Below, piece by piece: positions 32,869-44,903 of a stretch of DNA of 64,000 nucleotides. The stretch lies in contig NW_019028992.1 in assembly GCF_002105155.1 (NCBI RefSeq), positions 310,001-374,000 of the forward strand, written 5' to 3'. Position numbers and translations under genes: made by a program. The first letter of the stretch is position 1. Every line of letters starts with the position of its first letter. The stretch comes from Lobosporangium transversale. Its lineage: Eukaryota > Mortierellomycota > Mortierellomycetes > Mortierellales > Mortierellaceae. The notes under the pieces were generated by a model that saw nothing but the letters and a program-made list of their open reading frames with translations, made no database searches and had not been told where the DNA came from.

Positions 32869-32961
32869 CTTTTCGTCAATTCACTTCCCATCATCTCTCA
32901 CTTTGCCTTCCACTCGTTAACTCTTCCCAAGAACCCTCTTTCAATTATAAAAAAGCACAAC
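32308..32961. other. intergenic, VOC gene promoter side
   Basis: It has T runs at about 32519-32547 and 32839-32868; the latter lies in the probable leader of the VOC gene. No gene was found. Confidence 0.5.
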
Positions 32962-33588
32962 ATGGCAAAGCTCGGAACCCTTAGTCACATCTCCCTGTCC
33001 GTCTCGGACTATGAGCAGGGCAAGAAGTTCTATTCTTTCCTTTTGGTCGATCTCCTGGGTTATAAATTGATTACTGAACATCCCTACTTTACCATGTGGG
33101 CTCTTCAAACTGGTGAATGTAAGCAGAAGAAGAAAAATAGAAAGACGAATCGCGCAACTACATTTGATGACAAGAAATGATGTTTTTTTTTTTTTTTTTT
33201 TCATTTTTCTCACGCTATCCTTTTGGTACAAAAAAAAAAAGGTATCTGTATCTCGCCTGGGAACAAGACTCCTCATCATAAATCTAACCCTGGCCTGCAT
33301 CACCTTGCTTTCAACACCGAGACTCATGAGCAAATCGATGAGCTTTACAATAAGGTTGTGCAGTTTCAAGAGGCAAACAAGGAGATGAGTGGCAGTGTCA
33401 TCCTTGATAAGCCAGCCTTGTACCCTCAATACGGGGAGGGTTACTATGCGTAAGTGGCAATGTTAATTTCGAATAACTTGATTTTATCAAATCTGACTTT
33501 ATTGATCCCACTTATCGCTAGTGTTTTCTTCACTGATCCCGATGGCATCAAGTTGGAGCTCGCCTACACCCCTTCCTACCTGAAGTAA
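32962..33588 (+). CDS. VOC-superfamily (glyoxalase/bleomycin-resistance/dioxygenase fold) protein
   Basis: There are three exons: 32962-33118, 33242-33449 and 33522-33588. They sum to 432 nt, giving 143 aa. The protein shows two paired beta-alpha-beta modules: LGTLSHISLSVSDYEQGKKF at the start, PGLHHLAFNT in the middle, and VFFTDPDGIKLELAYTP at the end. His of LSHISL, His of LHHLAF and Glu of KLELAY are the likely metal ligands. The length is that of small single-domain VOC proteins. The substrate cannot be told from sequence. The second acceptor is an unusual A-run ending AAAAAG. AATAAA follows at 33746. Confidence 0.88.
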
Positions 33589-33745
33589 ATTGATTTTACT
33601 CTCGGAAATTACAGGGCCAATACACCACCACCAAATCATTATGTAAATTTTGGATTGCCTGGAAAGTCATTCTTATAGTTATATAGCGTATATGTAAAAA
33701 AAAAAAAAAAAAAAAAAAAAAACATCGAACATGATCTGGCACTCC

Positions 33746-33751
33746 AATAAA
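33746..33751 (+). terminator. poly(A) signal of the VOC gene
   Basis: AATAAA lies 158 bp downstream of the stop, after an A run at 33697-33722. Confidence 0.35.
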
Positions 33752-33850
33752 ATAAAAAAAAAAGTGATTGTATTGGATGCTAAATAGCTGCTGATTAAGG
33801 TATATGCTTAGAAAGGTGCCGTTACTCGCTATATAGTAATAATGAAATGA

Positions 33851-35854
33851 CTATTCATATTCCTGCTCTACTAGCTCAATAGCTTTGAAAAGGTTGTAAA
33901 GCGATACAGCCCATTCATCCGTCGGGCCAGGTCTCTTATAGCTGAGACAATCTTGCCCGCCGACATGTCCATCAGGACGCATATTAGTCATAGTCGCTAC
34001 ATTCCAATATACCCCACCACTAGCTTCAATAATTGCTTTAGCGATTTGATTCTGACGGTCATAATGGCCCCAGTCTAACGGGTAGCCTAGCATCTCTGCA
34101 ATAGGGATGCCATGGTCAAATGGTTCTGCTGGTGCAGAGAACGTAGTCCCTTTATGCGCTAGGTAAAGTGGCAGCCTCTTGGATTTCCGTTGCTTTCGCT
34201 GTTTTCGCTGTTTTCGCTGCTTTCGTCGTTTCCGTTTCTTTCGCTCTTTTTCTTGTTGAACTTGATGAGTGTCTTTGTCCTTTTCGCTCACCCGAGGAGG
34301 TATTTGGTGAGGATCCTTGTCTGTCTGCTGCGGTTGCTGTAGCTGTTGCTGCCTTAATTGATAACGATGGCGGTTAAAGTCATTGGCTTTGGATGGACAG
34401 TCTGGGTGCCCTACAGGGTTGTTCCGATAAATGATCAAGGCACCTGGCCGTGTCTTACGGATCTTTACTACAGCATCAATTAAACGCCTTCGGAACCTTT
34501 TATCTTGGACCGCCTGATGTGGTGCGCCTAGAATGACTGTGTCCTTTAGTTTCATGTCTCTCAACCATGGCATCTCTACTGGATCCTGGCTTTTCGTTTC
34601 GTTCAGCCTGCTCTTTCGAGGGCGCGTTGGCGAGAGTAAATCGTTTCGGACAAACTTGAGACGGACATCGTTCGGTGGAGGACAGAGTGGATGTCCTACT
34701 CCTAGATGACAAGCCATGTCACCGTAGCATGCTTGTGGCGTATCGAACATGTTATACATGATGGAATCATGAAGTTGCCAGTGAATCAAGTCTCCAACAA
34801 GAATAATATGCCGAGGCCCCAGGATTCTACAGAAATCTTCTGGTTGGATTCTTTGAGAATGCCATCCTTTCGTGGTCGGTAATGACGCCGGCGTCTCCAT
34901 ACTTGTTGCTGCTGTGTCTGTAAGGATGGGCTCCCAGTGATATTTACCAGCTTCTGGAAATGGTGGTCTGTCAATAGCCACGTCTCGATCCCGCTCGTTC
35001 TTCTTCTTTTTACTCCAACCAGTCGCGCCTCCAAGGTCTGGGTAATCTCGATCAGACTCATAAACCCAACGACCCTTGTTTAAGGCTTCGTCCATCAGCT
35101 GCCGAAACCGTTTCGCCTTTTCAGCTGTGTTCAACTTGGTACCTGGGATACTGTTATGTAACATCTGAAATTCGCCAAGGATCTCTTGCGCGAATTCAGT
35201 AGCTTCCAGGACACTATTTTGAACCAGCTGAACATAGTCTGATTCTGATTTAATCTTGTGGAGCCTGATAGCCTTTTGTTGTTTGACAATCATCGTGTTA
35301 AAGTTGGCCAAGAGTTCCTGTTGGTAGGCCTGTTGCTGTTGTCGCCGTTGTTGGTTCTGAGAAAGGAGTTGCTGTGGGCTTGGCGTTGATGATGGGGATA
35401 ATGATGATTTCTCTGTTGCTGGTGCGTGTCGTTGCTGTTGATTTGATCGCATATATTGGGAAAGAAGGTCAGAGTCTTCCGTTTGCGAGCTAGACTGTAG
35501 GTATTCTGACTGTAGATATCTCGAGGACAGTTCATCCAGTTCCATAAAAAAAGCCTTGCGCTTATAGCCCCTAAAGCTGCTGTTATTCACCATGTCTTCC
35601 TCAATCCCAACATTGCTAGTACTCTCATTTGTCTGTTTTTGGTTTAATTTTTGTTGATAAAGTATTTCGTCTTCTGCATGCTTCATGACATAAAGCGGAA
35701 TGATGCATCCCATGCCGAAGTAGAGAATCATCAACATTCGGAATCGGAATTTCGACAGTCTACGACGCCCAAACAGTCGAAACGTATTATCATTACTTCC
35801 TCTTGCGCTCTGCGGAAAGATTCCTGAGAGCGGTCGTCCACTGGTTGCAACCAT
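33851..35854 (-). CDS. PC-esterase/TBL-like type II membrane protein
   Basis: A single exon of 667 codons. A short basic cytosolic N-terminus is followed by one membrane anchor (MLMILYFGMGCIIPLYVM, about residues 40-57), then a Gln/Ser-rich stem and a luminal domain. The domain has features of the PC-esterase (TBL/CASD1-like) family: a GDL-H block (IILVGDLIHWQLHDS) where GDS is usual, and a C-terminal DCLSYKRPGPTDEW that corresponds to the DxxH-type block. NMRPDGHVGGQ lies just before it. Family members modify glycans by O-acetylation or bind them in the Golgi. The nucleophile serine of the canonical GDS motif appears replaced by Leu here, so activity is uncertain. A repeated KQRKQRK tract (about 34195-34225) interrupts the domain. 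Confidence 0.75.
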   Translation of the reverse strand: MVATSGRPLSGIFPQSARGSNDNTFRLFGRRRLSKFRFRMLMILYFGMGCIIPLYVMKHAEDEILYQQKLNQKQTNESTSNVGIEEDMVNNSSFRGYKRKAFFMELDELSSRYLQSEYLQSSSQTEDSDLLSQYMRSNQQQRHAPATEKSSLSPSSTPSPQQLLSQNQQRRQQQQAYQQELLANFNTMIVKQQKAIRLHKIKSESDYVQLVQNSVLEATEFAQEILGEFQMLHNSIPGTKLNTAEKAKRFRQLMDEALNKGRWVYESDRDYPDLGGATGWSKKKKNERDRDVAIDRPPFPEAGKYHWEPILTDTAATSMETPASLPTTKGWHSQRIQPEDFCRILGPRHIILVGDLIHWQLHDSIMYNMFDTPQACYGDMACHLGVGHPLCPPPNDVRLKFVRNDLLSPTRPRKSRLNETKSQDPVEMPWLRDMKLKDTVILGAPHQAVQDKRFRRRLIDAVVKIRKTRPGALIIYRNNPVGHPDCPSKANDFNRHRYQLRQQQLQQPQQTDKDPHQIPPRVSEKDKDTHQVQQEKERKKRKRRKQRKQRKQRKQRKSKRLPLYLAHKGTTFSAPAEPFDHGIPIAEMLGYPLDWGHYDRQNQIAKAIIEASGGVYWNVATMTNMRPDGHVGGQDCLSYKRPGPTDEWAVSLYNLFKAIELVEQEYE

Positions 35855-36191
35855 GTTGGATGTAGCTCACAGATAGTCCACAGTCTCACTATTAAAAAAA
35901 GCTGCTATTTCAATGTGCTTTTACCAAAGAGTGCAGATCTTGAGTAAAAAGAGGCAATCAAGCGTAGAGAATGGGTGAAATGAGAAGAAAAGAAGATAAC
36001 CGCCATTTTTCTTAGCAATCATGGATAAAAATTATTCTTTCTCCTCCTGTCTGTCTCTCAACATCCACTATTGTCTCTTTCTCTCCTTGTTTTAACATTC
36101 CATTTGTGCCTCACATGCAGAGTAAAAGATGGAAAGTCAACTCTTTTTATTTATCAAATCATTATTATCGTCGTTATAGACAAATGTCTCT
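35855..36191. other. intergenic, no gene seen
   Basis: This is the 5' side of the PC-esterase gene and the 3' side of the glucosidase II beta gene. No further feature was recognised. Confidence 0.5.
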
Positions 36192-36674
36192 CTAGAGCTC
36201 ATCGTGTTTCTTGCTCGGTTTTTCTTCTTCCTCCTTTAACTCCTCAGAGACCGAGCCAGGGAAGGGAGCTTCAGGAACAACATCACGGTTGTGTTCTAGT
36301 AAATCAGTCTTCGGGTCAAATTGGCACACAGCTGGCGTCCTGAACTTGAACAGATACTCACATTTCTCGGGTTCAGAGACTGCCACAAGCTCGTTGACCG
36401 ATCCACAGCTCATCATCACCTTTAAGGGAAAAAAAAGCTATTATTAACATTTTTACACCGAAAGATATTGCAATATTATGTATTGATATCGTATACTAAA
36501 ATATACCTTGACGGATCTTTCTGGTCCGTTCCAGCATCTTGTTCCTTCTGTGTACAACTGAGTATCGTACTTTTCGCCGAGCCAAGATGAGAATTTGCTA
36601 AACACCAAATCAGATTGGAAAAAACACACACACACTTCAGTTCTATCTTCGTAACAAGAAAGCCCTTTTTTATA

Positions 36675-36767
<93 letters not shown>

Positions 36768-38837
36768 TACCCAAGAAATGTGTCCGAATGGGATTTTTGC
36801 TTCGCATTACCAAACAAGCATAGTGTATAAGTGTACCTATTAATGCCCAAAGAAACTGTTTTTTTAGTACATTTCAAATGCGAATCAGCTATAACAACAG
36901 CAATAGTAAATAACTCACTCTGTGTCAATATAGTCGAAGCACTGATCGACGAGTTTTGCAAAGGCCTCATCTGGACCATAATTCATGCGTAGTTTCCGCT
37001 CTATAGCCTCAATCTCCTCTTTGATTTTCCTCTCGTCTTCCGAGGCCTTATTGTACGTCTCTTGTGTCGATTCTATCTCTATTGTTATTATTAGCTATTG
37101 TTATTTTATCGCTCAACATGAGATCTTTCACTCTTTCTCTTTAAAGCACATTTGTGATAAGGTAGTGTGGTGTACCTGACTTGGTTGGCTTGAATAGGGA
37201 CCCCAGACCTACAGACTTTGCCAAGTATTGAGTATAGTCGTAAAACTTGTCAAGAGTACTTGCTTGCTGTTTGACTTTGAAATGATAGCTGGGATTAGGA
37301 AGTGTATTGACTATTAGCTACTAACTGAAACAACAATAACACCTACTTACCTTGAGCCACAGGGACTTCCATATCCTCCGGGGGGATTTCGATAGGTTCT
37401 TCGCCAACAAACTCATTTTGCTCATCCAACCATGAAGGTGAAAAGTCATCCATGATCTTAATCGCTTTCAGGACCGCTTTATCGTTGTATTCAGTGTTGT
37501 ATCCTTCTTTCATTGCTTTGAGCAACTGGAACATTCTTCCAATCTCCTTTTTGGCTTCATAGGCTTGATCCATTGCTTCATAAAGCTGCTGGATTGCAGT
37601 TAGCTCTTTTTTGCCTCCTTCTCCTTCGTTTTGATAGTTTGCAGCAGCAGCTTCTTCGTCTTCTTCTTCCCGCTTCTTCAGGTCTTCAAGGTATTCATCG
37701 AAGCCAGTGACAGTATTCTTTACAGCGAGGTCATGATAGTTCTTGTTATGGTTTTCCTTAAGCTCCTCAAGGGTCGAACGCAAAAGAGTTTTGATGGTTT
37801 TGGCACGATTCAATCTCTGGGCTTGTTGCTCGATCAAAGGCGCTAACTGGCGATCCCTGGCTGCCTCGCGATCTGCCTTGCTACTTTCTAGGAACTCTTG
37901 TTGTTTTACCTTTGCCTTATCAAGAGCATCTACATTTAGCAACATCAATTGGTAAAAGGGGCGCTGCAAGTCAATAACTTTTATTTTTTTTTTAATTTTT
38001 TTTATTGTTCTTATAGTGATGTGTATCGATATTGCAGTAACGAACAACTTGCCTTGTGCATCAGATGCAGCTTTTTTTATCTGCTCTTCCTTTTTCTGCA
38101 GATCCGTCAATTGAATCTGAAGCCGATCCTTGAGACCCTTTCCATAGGAAATATATTCCTCCCTGATCTTGCTTCCTTCTTTTACAACTTTACGTACGCG
38201 TTCACGCTCTGCTCTGGCCTCTGCTCCTACTTCCTGACAGATGTTGGGACAGCGAATTCCTCCGCTTTCTGCAAATTCATCTGTACCATCACAACATTCA
38301 GGGTCACATACACCGTCGTTTAGCCGCGAGGTCCTTATATAAGCTGGCGCGTGTCCGACATTGGCGCAATAAAAGTACGAGTTCCCACATGCCGCGGTTC
38401 CTTTTATTTTTTTTTTTTATTTTTTTTTTTTTTAGAAGGGTTAGCTGATACTCTCATTAAAAAGTGAGATGTCATTAAAAAAAAAAAAACTACCTGGTTC
38501 GTCCGACCCATCGGGACAGTCGCAGTAGTCGTCATTGACGCCTTTAAATGAGATCGTCTTCGAACCGCCCAAGCACTTCCAATTGCCCTTTTCGTCTGCT
38601 GTATAGAGCTTTTGTCCTGGATGCTCAAAATAAAGATGAAGATATTAAGCACTGTCTTTTTCTATTTGCCTACAAGACACTTTAAACAAAAAAGAATCGC
38701 CTTCAAAGTCTTCGAGGCATACTTGATGGTGCTACTCCACGCGTTTCTTTGTTGCTGTTGTTATGACTACTTCGGCCCTCAACAAGACCCAAGGTTACTG
38801 AGACCAAGACTGGAATGCATGCAACATTGATCTTCAT
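36192..38837 (-). CDS. glucosidase II beta subunit (PRKCSH/Gtb1-type), ER-retained
   Basis: There are nine exons: 38837-38723, 38616-38494, 38400-38053, 37977-37351, 37274-37176, 37078-36919, 36836-36771, 36597-36507 and 36419-36192. They sum to 1857 nt (618 aa). The protein starts with a signal peptide (MKINVACIPVLVSVTLGLVEG) and RGVAPS. Two LDLa-like Cys/Asp modules follow (YCDCPDGSDEPG; CDPECCDGTDE). A long acidic coiled coil follows, then an MRH lectin domain (EYTYTLCLFG, GTRCWNGPERS, KCEYLFKFRTPA). It ends in the ER-retrieval signal HDEL. The beta subunit retains the catalytic alpha subunit in the ER and recognises mannose arms during N-glycan trimming. The intron 38052-37978 has a GC donor (AAG-GCAAGT), is 75 nt and has no in-frame stop, so retention would keep the frame. 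Confidence 0.93.
36677..36767. repeat. (AAT)n microsatellite in glucosidase II beta intron
   Basis: There are about 30 uninterrupted AAT copies in the intron between the exons at 36771-36836 and 36507-36597. The repeat abuts the donor site of the upstream exon (six bases away on the coding strand). Confidence 0.95.
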
Positions 38838-41090
38838 GGTCAAGGTAGAATTCCCCTCTCGGTATCTGTTTCTCCTTTAATTCTTATTTTTTTTGTCTTC
38901 CACCTAAACACGACTTCAGGTTGAACCAGGTAAAAGAAGAATAATGGGGAAGTTGATGTCAATGGTGCGAATGAGGATGCAGTACAATTAGTGGCCGTTT
39001 ATACGTCACACCATTGGCCCTGCCTCGGGTTTTGTACTCTAACCATATTTGTCTTTCTGTTCCAACACTACCTTTCCTATCCGGGTCGCGTTATGCTTGT
39101 ATTGAGCGCAACTCTACCCAATCTTTTCCACACATCCATCAGTTCTTCATTATTCTGTCTAAGCTGTTCAGCAACTGCTTCCTTTAACTCTCTTCTTTTT
39201 TTTTTTTTTTTTTCTTCAATTTTAGTTGCCATAGCAAAGGCGGTGAAAGGACTCCTTTGAGAGGCTGTCCGAAATGACCGTTGATATCGATCGTGTTTTA
39301 GACCTGCCTGGGTTGAGTACGCGCGTGGTCAGTATTGCTTTTGATATCGGATCCATCGTGGATCTTCTCTGGCAGATACATGTGCGTGCAATTTACTCTA
39401 TACTTGTTACGATCGGAACTCTACCAACAACAACCTCTCTACTTTCAGCCGATATATGAGAATGGAGAGTATCCTTGAATAAAATACAGCCGTACAGTGC
39501 GCACGCCAAATACCAAGTACCATTCGAAGCAGTGGAGCCAAGGAAGCGCAATTATCTCTTGGACCATTTAGAGAGTTCAGCGTTCATCAGCTTATTCTCT
39601 ATACTTCCTACTGACAGAAAACAACCGGTTAATGGCTCCTTGTCGCCAATATGAGACCAGAGTTATGGTGAAGCAATGTTGGTGTTTCAACTCTTTCATT
39701 ATTTTATTTATTTATTGTTGTGATAAACACGAGCTGAAGAACTAGCCTATCTCCAACACGAAACTCTTTCCGAGCTTGGACCATATTCTTCAGGTCCGGA
39801 TAGGTAGCTTTGGATAATTTTTTGTTCTTCATGTATAGCATACTATCCATTCTCTAATAGCTTTCCCGGATGCTGGTTCAAGACTTGTTTCGTTGAAACA
39901 ATGTTCATACGCCAGTGGGCTATGGTTTGTCCAGGCAAGCTTGACAATAATAGGGCCTGGCTATATGATAATGACGATGCACATCTGGATGACGAGACCC
40001 TTGCCTCCTCTCCTTGATCATTGTAATCACTTCGGGATATTAATTAGCACATGGGCTAGAACGAGTTGAAAGTGATTGTAATAATAAAAGATGAGAGAGC
40101 TTGAGAGGTTCTTTATGCTTGTGTCTTCGTGGTTGATAATATAGACCCATTCATTAATGTTTGTAATTTAAGGATGTCTATGATTGGTCAATTGCTCAGG
40201 AGATCTGCTGTGCCTAGTGCCTCTGCGTATCGCTTTACGTTATTCCTCGCTTTTAAGATGCTGAAATATAAAATATTCATAATAGGTTTATAGGCTAGGC
40301 CTCTCAGAATCTTTCTTCTATTAACGAAAAATTGATTGGTAAGGAAGATGAGGCTCAGCACATGTTTGTATAATAGGATCGGCGAAATAGACGGATCCGT
40401 CATCTTTTCAAAAAAAAAAAAAAAAAAAAAAAAAATACAGACGCCGATGGCAGTTTTTTTTTTTTTTTTTTTTTTTTTTTTGGGAGTCCAAGAGTGCAGA
40501 ATGCTTCAAGTATCATTGATCTTCAGTACAATAATGAATAGCGGATAGCTGTGTTTTCTTTCTTATTTTGTCCCCGACACGCTAAAGCCATTTTTATTCT
40601 GTTTTCTTACCCTGTTGAAACGCGACTTGTAAACACATGGATATATAAAAATAATAAATAAAGGTACGGCGATCGATATTCCGCCTCTGCTGAGCCAAGG
40701 CATGTAAACACTTTTTTTTAATCTAAACAACAAAACACGCACTTCATTGTCTCAACCTCAGCATCAACAGCGTTTCCAAAATGAGAGCATGCTCCCTTTC
40801 TCTTTCCCTCCTTTCCTGTCCTTTGTCCTGACTATTGGCGTACAGGCAATCAACAGCGCACAGGAACATTCCTAAATGCATAAATGCACAAAGGCAAAGA
40901 AAGAAAGGCGTTGGCCATGGGGCCTCGCCCATTTCTACCAGTCCAGAATAAGATCAAAGTGTTTTATTTTTTGTTTGCCGATTCTTTGGACCATCCTTAA
41001 TCGGATTCAGGAAATTTAAGGTTGATACTTGACCTCGTCATTTGAGAATGACTGGCGGAGCTCAAGCACACAAACACAATGTTCCCAACG

Positions 41091-41121
<31 letters not shown>

Positions 41122-41185
41122 CCGATTTCTTGTTTTATCAGTCCGCCACTCAATCCAGTCTATGAGATAGTCTAACGATGTTCTC

Positions 41186-41217
<32 letters not shown>

Positions 41218-43117
41218 GAATGACCTCTTCTTTTCTTTTCTTTTCTTTTCTTTTTTATCCTTTGCTATAAAAAACAACAAAAACAATAAACAGTTGTCTT
41301 TATCGCTCTTTAAACCCAAGAGATCATTTCAAACAAGGGCGGGAGCACATACCAAGGGAGAAGAGCCCTCGTCATAAACAATATTGTATATATATATTTA
41401 TTGGTTTTTTTATTCATTATTTATACAATATACTATTATTATTATTTTTGATGGAGTGATCGATGCGCAACAATGTTTTGTGTCTCACAGCTACTTCAGA
41501 GGTTCTGGAATAGAGACGTGGTCCTTGTGGCGTTAGTCTAAAAGATCGCAATACATTTTTATTTATACAAGTACACAGTGAATGCAGATTATGTTTATAT
41601 TTGCAGATGGATGAATGATTGATGCTGGATGTTGGGTTTGATTTTAGTGCAACGTCAAGTCAACACCAATCGAGTGGATTCAATTCCTGATGGCCTCCTT
41701 TCTCTCTGCCTCTCTGTCTTGGAGAAAATTAATAAAAAAAAAAAAAAAAGGTGATCTATCCATATAAATACACTTTTACTATTGTTTTGTGCTCTTTGCT
41801 TTGTCTAGCTGGAAAAAAAAAAAAAAAAGAAAGAAATGAAAAATAAAAACGAGGGACTATAACTTTTGAGCATTGCTCAAACAACGCAAGCGGTTGCTCG
41901 CAGAAAGAAAAAAAAACATTAACTCTAAAATTTGTCTAGTTACGCTTGTTAGGAGGGAAAAAATGATGGTGATAGCTTGACAAATAAGCCTTTAACCTTT
42001 AATAGAGCGAGAGTACCCTGGGGATGCAACACAAGTGTGGAGAGGCATTCAATTTTGTATTGAAATAAAAATACTCCCATCTATGCACACACATATATAT
42101 AATATTAACAACTTGCTCTCACTCTTGCTCTTTTTCTTCATATTGGGGAAGTGGGAGTGAGAGTGGGCCCAGAACAAATATACAAAAGGTATTATTTAGA
42201 TCTTCCTAAACTCTCATTATCATTCGGATGCATTTTTCCCAATGCAGAACCTTAGGTGGGGACATCAATCAAAACACTGATGAGGAGTCGTACCTTCTAA
42301 GGCCCTAGGCTCCCTCACCATTGCCTCTGTCTTTACTTTTTTTATTTTTTAGCTCACTTGTACCTTTGCAATCAACCTAAACGAAGCACAGCAGTGGCTA
42401 CTCAGTACAGGATGAAAGCAAAAGTAGGTAGATACGAAGTGACTTTCAAGGACTTGTCAACTCTTATTACTCAATTGCTCGAAGCACTGATTGTGTGGAG
42501 AAGGTTAATGTCATGTATGGGATGACAAACATTGCAGGGAAGACAGACGTAGGAGATGGAGAAACAGAACAGAGCATTGTGTGCATGTGTAGGAGTGGAA
42601 TAAAAAAAGAGATTGAGGTGGATAGTGCGAGTATGCATTTCGTGTCAATAATACATGTAAATCAAAAGTGCATGTATTCCATGGCATGTACAACGGGTTC
42701 ACAATGAATGCAAAACCATACCCATCGGTCAACCTTAATTCGAGGACCTTTTGTTACGCCATTTCAAGAAGGTCAAAAAAAAAAAAAAAAGAGCAGTGAG
42801 AACATTCAATGAATGGTTTGCATTGTAACGGCTTAATAATTCTTTTTGGGAATCCCTATCGTTTGTATCCTTTTGCTTTCTTTTCTCTTCCATTCTTCCT
42901 TCTTCCTCGCTCTGTCTCTTGCTGCTTATAACGATTGCAAACTCATTCTCATTCATTTCCATTCGTTTCATTCAACTCACTGCTTCTCTTCAGCCTACTA
43001 CCTGTTTATCTGTTTTGACATTCCCACATCAAAGCGTACACGCATTTACGACTCCTAATCCCTAATTGATTTTTTGTTCACTCGCCATCATATCCGCTTC
43101 GTCGGCAGCATCCTTAA
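38838..43117. other. 4.3-kb gene-poor region
   Basis: It holds several A/T homopolymers (40410-40434, 40454-40481, 41090-41120, 41187-41213), a CTTTT repeat near 41226-41252, and one candidate short minus-strand ORF (39077-39232). Other frames are short or low complexity. A patch at 39700-39860 (minus) reads for ~40 codons without a stop but matches nothing I recognise. Confidence 0.5.
39077..39232 (-). CDS. candidate small Lys/Glu-rich coiled-coil protein
   Basis: ATG 39232 opens a 51-codon frame that reads through an 18-base A run (encoding Lys). It continues with a heptad-like helix, ELKEAVAEQLRQNNEEL then MDVWKRLGRVALNTS, and stops at 39077. The post-run part has a protein-like amphipathic composition that is unusual for this AT-rich DNA. 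The A run could instead be the 3' end of an intron, since this genome uses A-rich acceptors; then the piece would be a last exon of a larger gene. Family unknown. Confidence 0.35.
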   Translation of the reverse strand: MATKIEEKKKKKRRELKEAVAEQLRQNNEELMDVWKRLGRVALNTSITRPG

Positions 43118-44394
43118 ATGACATTCGACCAATCTTCATCTTCCTCACATCGCACTCAGCGCGCACGCAGCATGGCCACAGATACACGAAAGAGCCGCGA
43201 CACTGTCCACAACCGCAATTACTACAGTCATGAAATTAATACTCTCCCCCCTCTTCCCACTCTCGATACATCATCGCCCTTCCATGGTCCACCACATGAG
43301 GTTGACCTCTACAGTCGACCCATATCACCGCCCTTACCAGCATCACCTATAAGCTCCATTGATCCAAAAAGGGAGACCAAGGCAGTACAGCGTCAAAAGA
43401 AGGAACAAATGGTACTCAAACTCCAGCAACAGCAACAAACCTTGGAGAAGCTAAGGTTGGAGAGGCAAGAAAAGATTGAACGACAGCAAGCGAAAGTGGA
43501 ACGCAAGCACAAAAGAAACGAGTACAGGCAAATGTATCATGATCAATACAATTATCAACAGCAGATGGAGGAACGTAGAGCCGAGAAACGCCAGCAACTC
43601 TCTTTACCCATATATACCACACCAACGTTCTCATCCACATCCTCAGGAAATAGTAGTAACACACTCTTACCTCCAACAAACGAGATCTATTATCACTCCA
43701 GTCGATACTACCATCGCAATCGTCCTTCACATCAAAGCAGAGAGCACTGCCAACACCATCATCATGACAGTCTCTCCTCTTCAAACTCGGGCAGCTCTTT
43801 CCGCAAAGTGGATCTGCCAGACGAAAAGATGCGTTCTCTCAGCTTGAAGAGTCATTCTACAAAGTCCATGTATGATCTCCGGCATTGGACAGGCGCACCT
43901 CAGTCACCTACATATGACTACCATTCAGGATATGATAGTGATGACACAGCCATGTCCCATGGGTGGGATTCGCTCATGGACACATTACACTCTCCTGTTA
44001 TACCCTCCGCCATGAGTTCGCCCCCCATCATTTCACCTGGGTCAGAAAGTTGTTTTAAGGACGAAACAGACATGGATCAACTGGACTCTTGTCTGAATAG
44101 TCTCTCGCTCTCGCATGAAGACTGCAAGAATGGCAATGGCAGATATCTACTAGGTAGGTTTTTATTTTTATTTTTTATTTTTTCTTCCACCCTTCTGTTT
44201 TCTATCCTGTTATAATCAAATATGAAAAATCGGCGTGTACACAGTCTGTTTACTCAATATGGCCATACAAAACATTCAACAACGTAATTCCATCACTTCT
44301 ATTCCCCATTCCTCTACTCATACATCTCATTATAATTCGACCGTTCCTTTAATCCCCTTTTATCACATTTTTGTGGTGATGATATCCAGACTGA
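43118..44394 (+). CDS. low-complexity coiled-coil protein, function unknown
   Basis: Exon 1 (43118-44153) encodes ~345 aa: a Ser/His/Arg-rich start, a Pro-rich patch (PISPPLPASPISS), a strongly charged coiled coil (KKEQMVLKLQQQQQTLEKLR to EKIERQQAKVERKHKR), then Ser/His/Tyr-rich disordered sequence and an acidic end (DMDQLDSCLNSLSLSHEDC). A GTAGGT donor follows. The most likely next exon adds only Asp and a stop after the acceptor at 44388-44389, giving about 346 aa. Reading through the donor would add a short hydrophobic tail derived from T-rich DNA, which is less plausible. I do not recognise the family. Confidence 0.6.
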
Positions 44395-44582
44395 TGAGGC
44401 TGATGACTGTGCGCGAGTGAAGGTGCGTGCGCATCACGCATCTCACATTAATATAGTCGATTCTCATGTTTAATTGTGCAAGTCAGCACAGACGTTTTTT
44501 TATTTGTTGTTATTGTTTTTGTGGATCATAAAACAGTTGTAGATGGATCTACTGACCTCCATGTTATTGCAGATTAATTGAC

Positions 44583-44872
44583 ATGATGCCTATTCATTGC
44601 CCACGTTTCTCCTGTTATATAACATCTTTAGTGCTGGGAGCTAATGGTAGGACAGGGATTGAGATTGTGAAGCAAGGTCTAGACCGCAATTACAGGGTGA
44701 CCGCCTTTGTCAGGGACGACAAGGTGCTCCTCGAAGATAGCAGCCTTCGCAAGAATCAGAATCTTCTTATCGTCCGAGGTTCTCCAACGTGTCAAGCAGA
44801 TGTTGACCGTTGTGTCGAAGGCCAAGATGCTGTCATTAATGTGATTGGAGTATGTTTAATCTAACGAACGAG

Positions 44873-44903
<31 letters not shown>

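Noticed and set aside
39274-39479. Plus-strand small ORF that could splice to an exon ending before AATAAA
   Set aside because: Splice sites exist (GTGCGT donor, TTTCAG acceptor), but the 45-residue product resembles nothing and lies antisense to other candidate frames; kept only as a note.
39700-40020. Minus-strand patch readable for about 40-60 codons
   Set aside because: Suspected transposase relic, but no motif could be identified and stops interrupt it.
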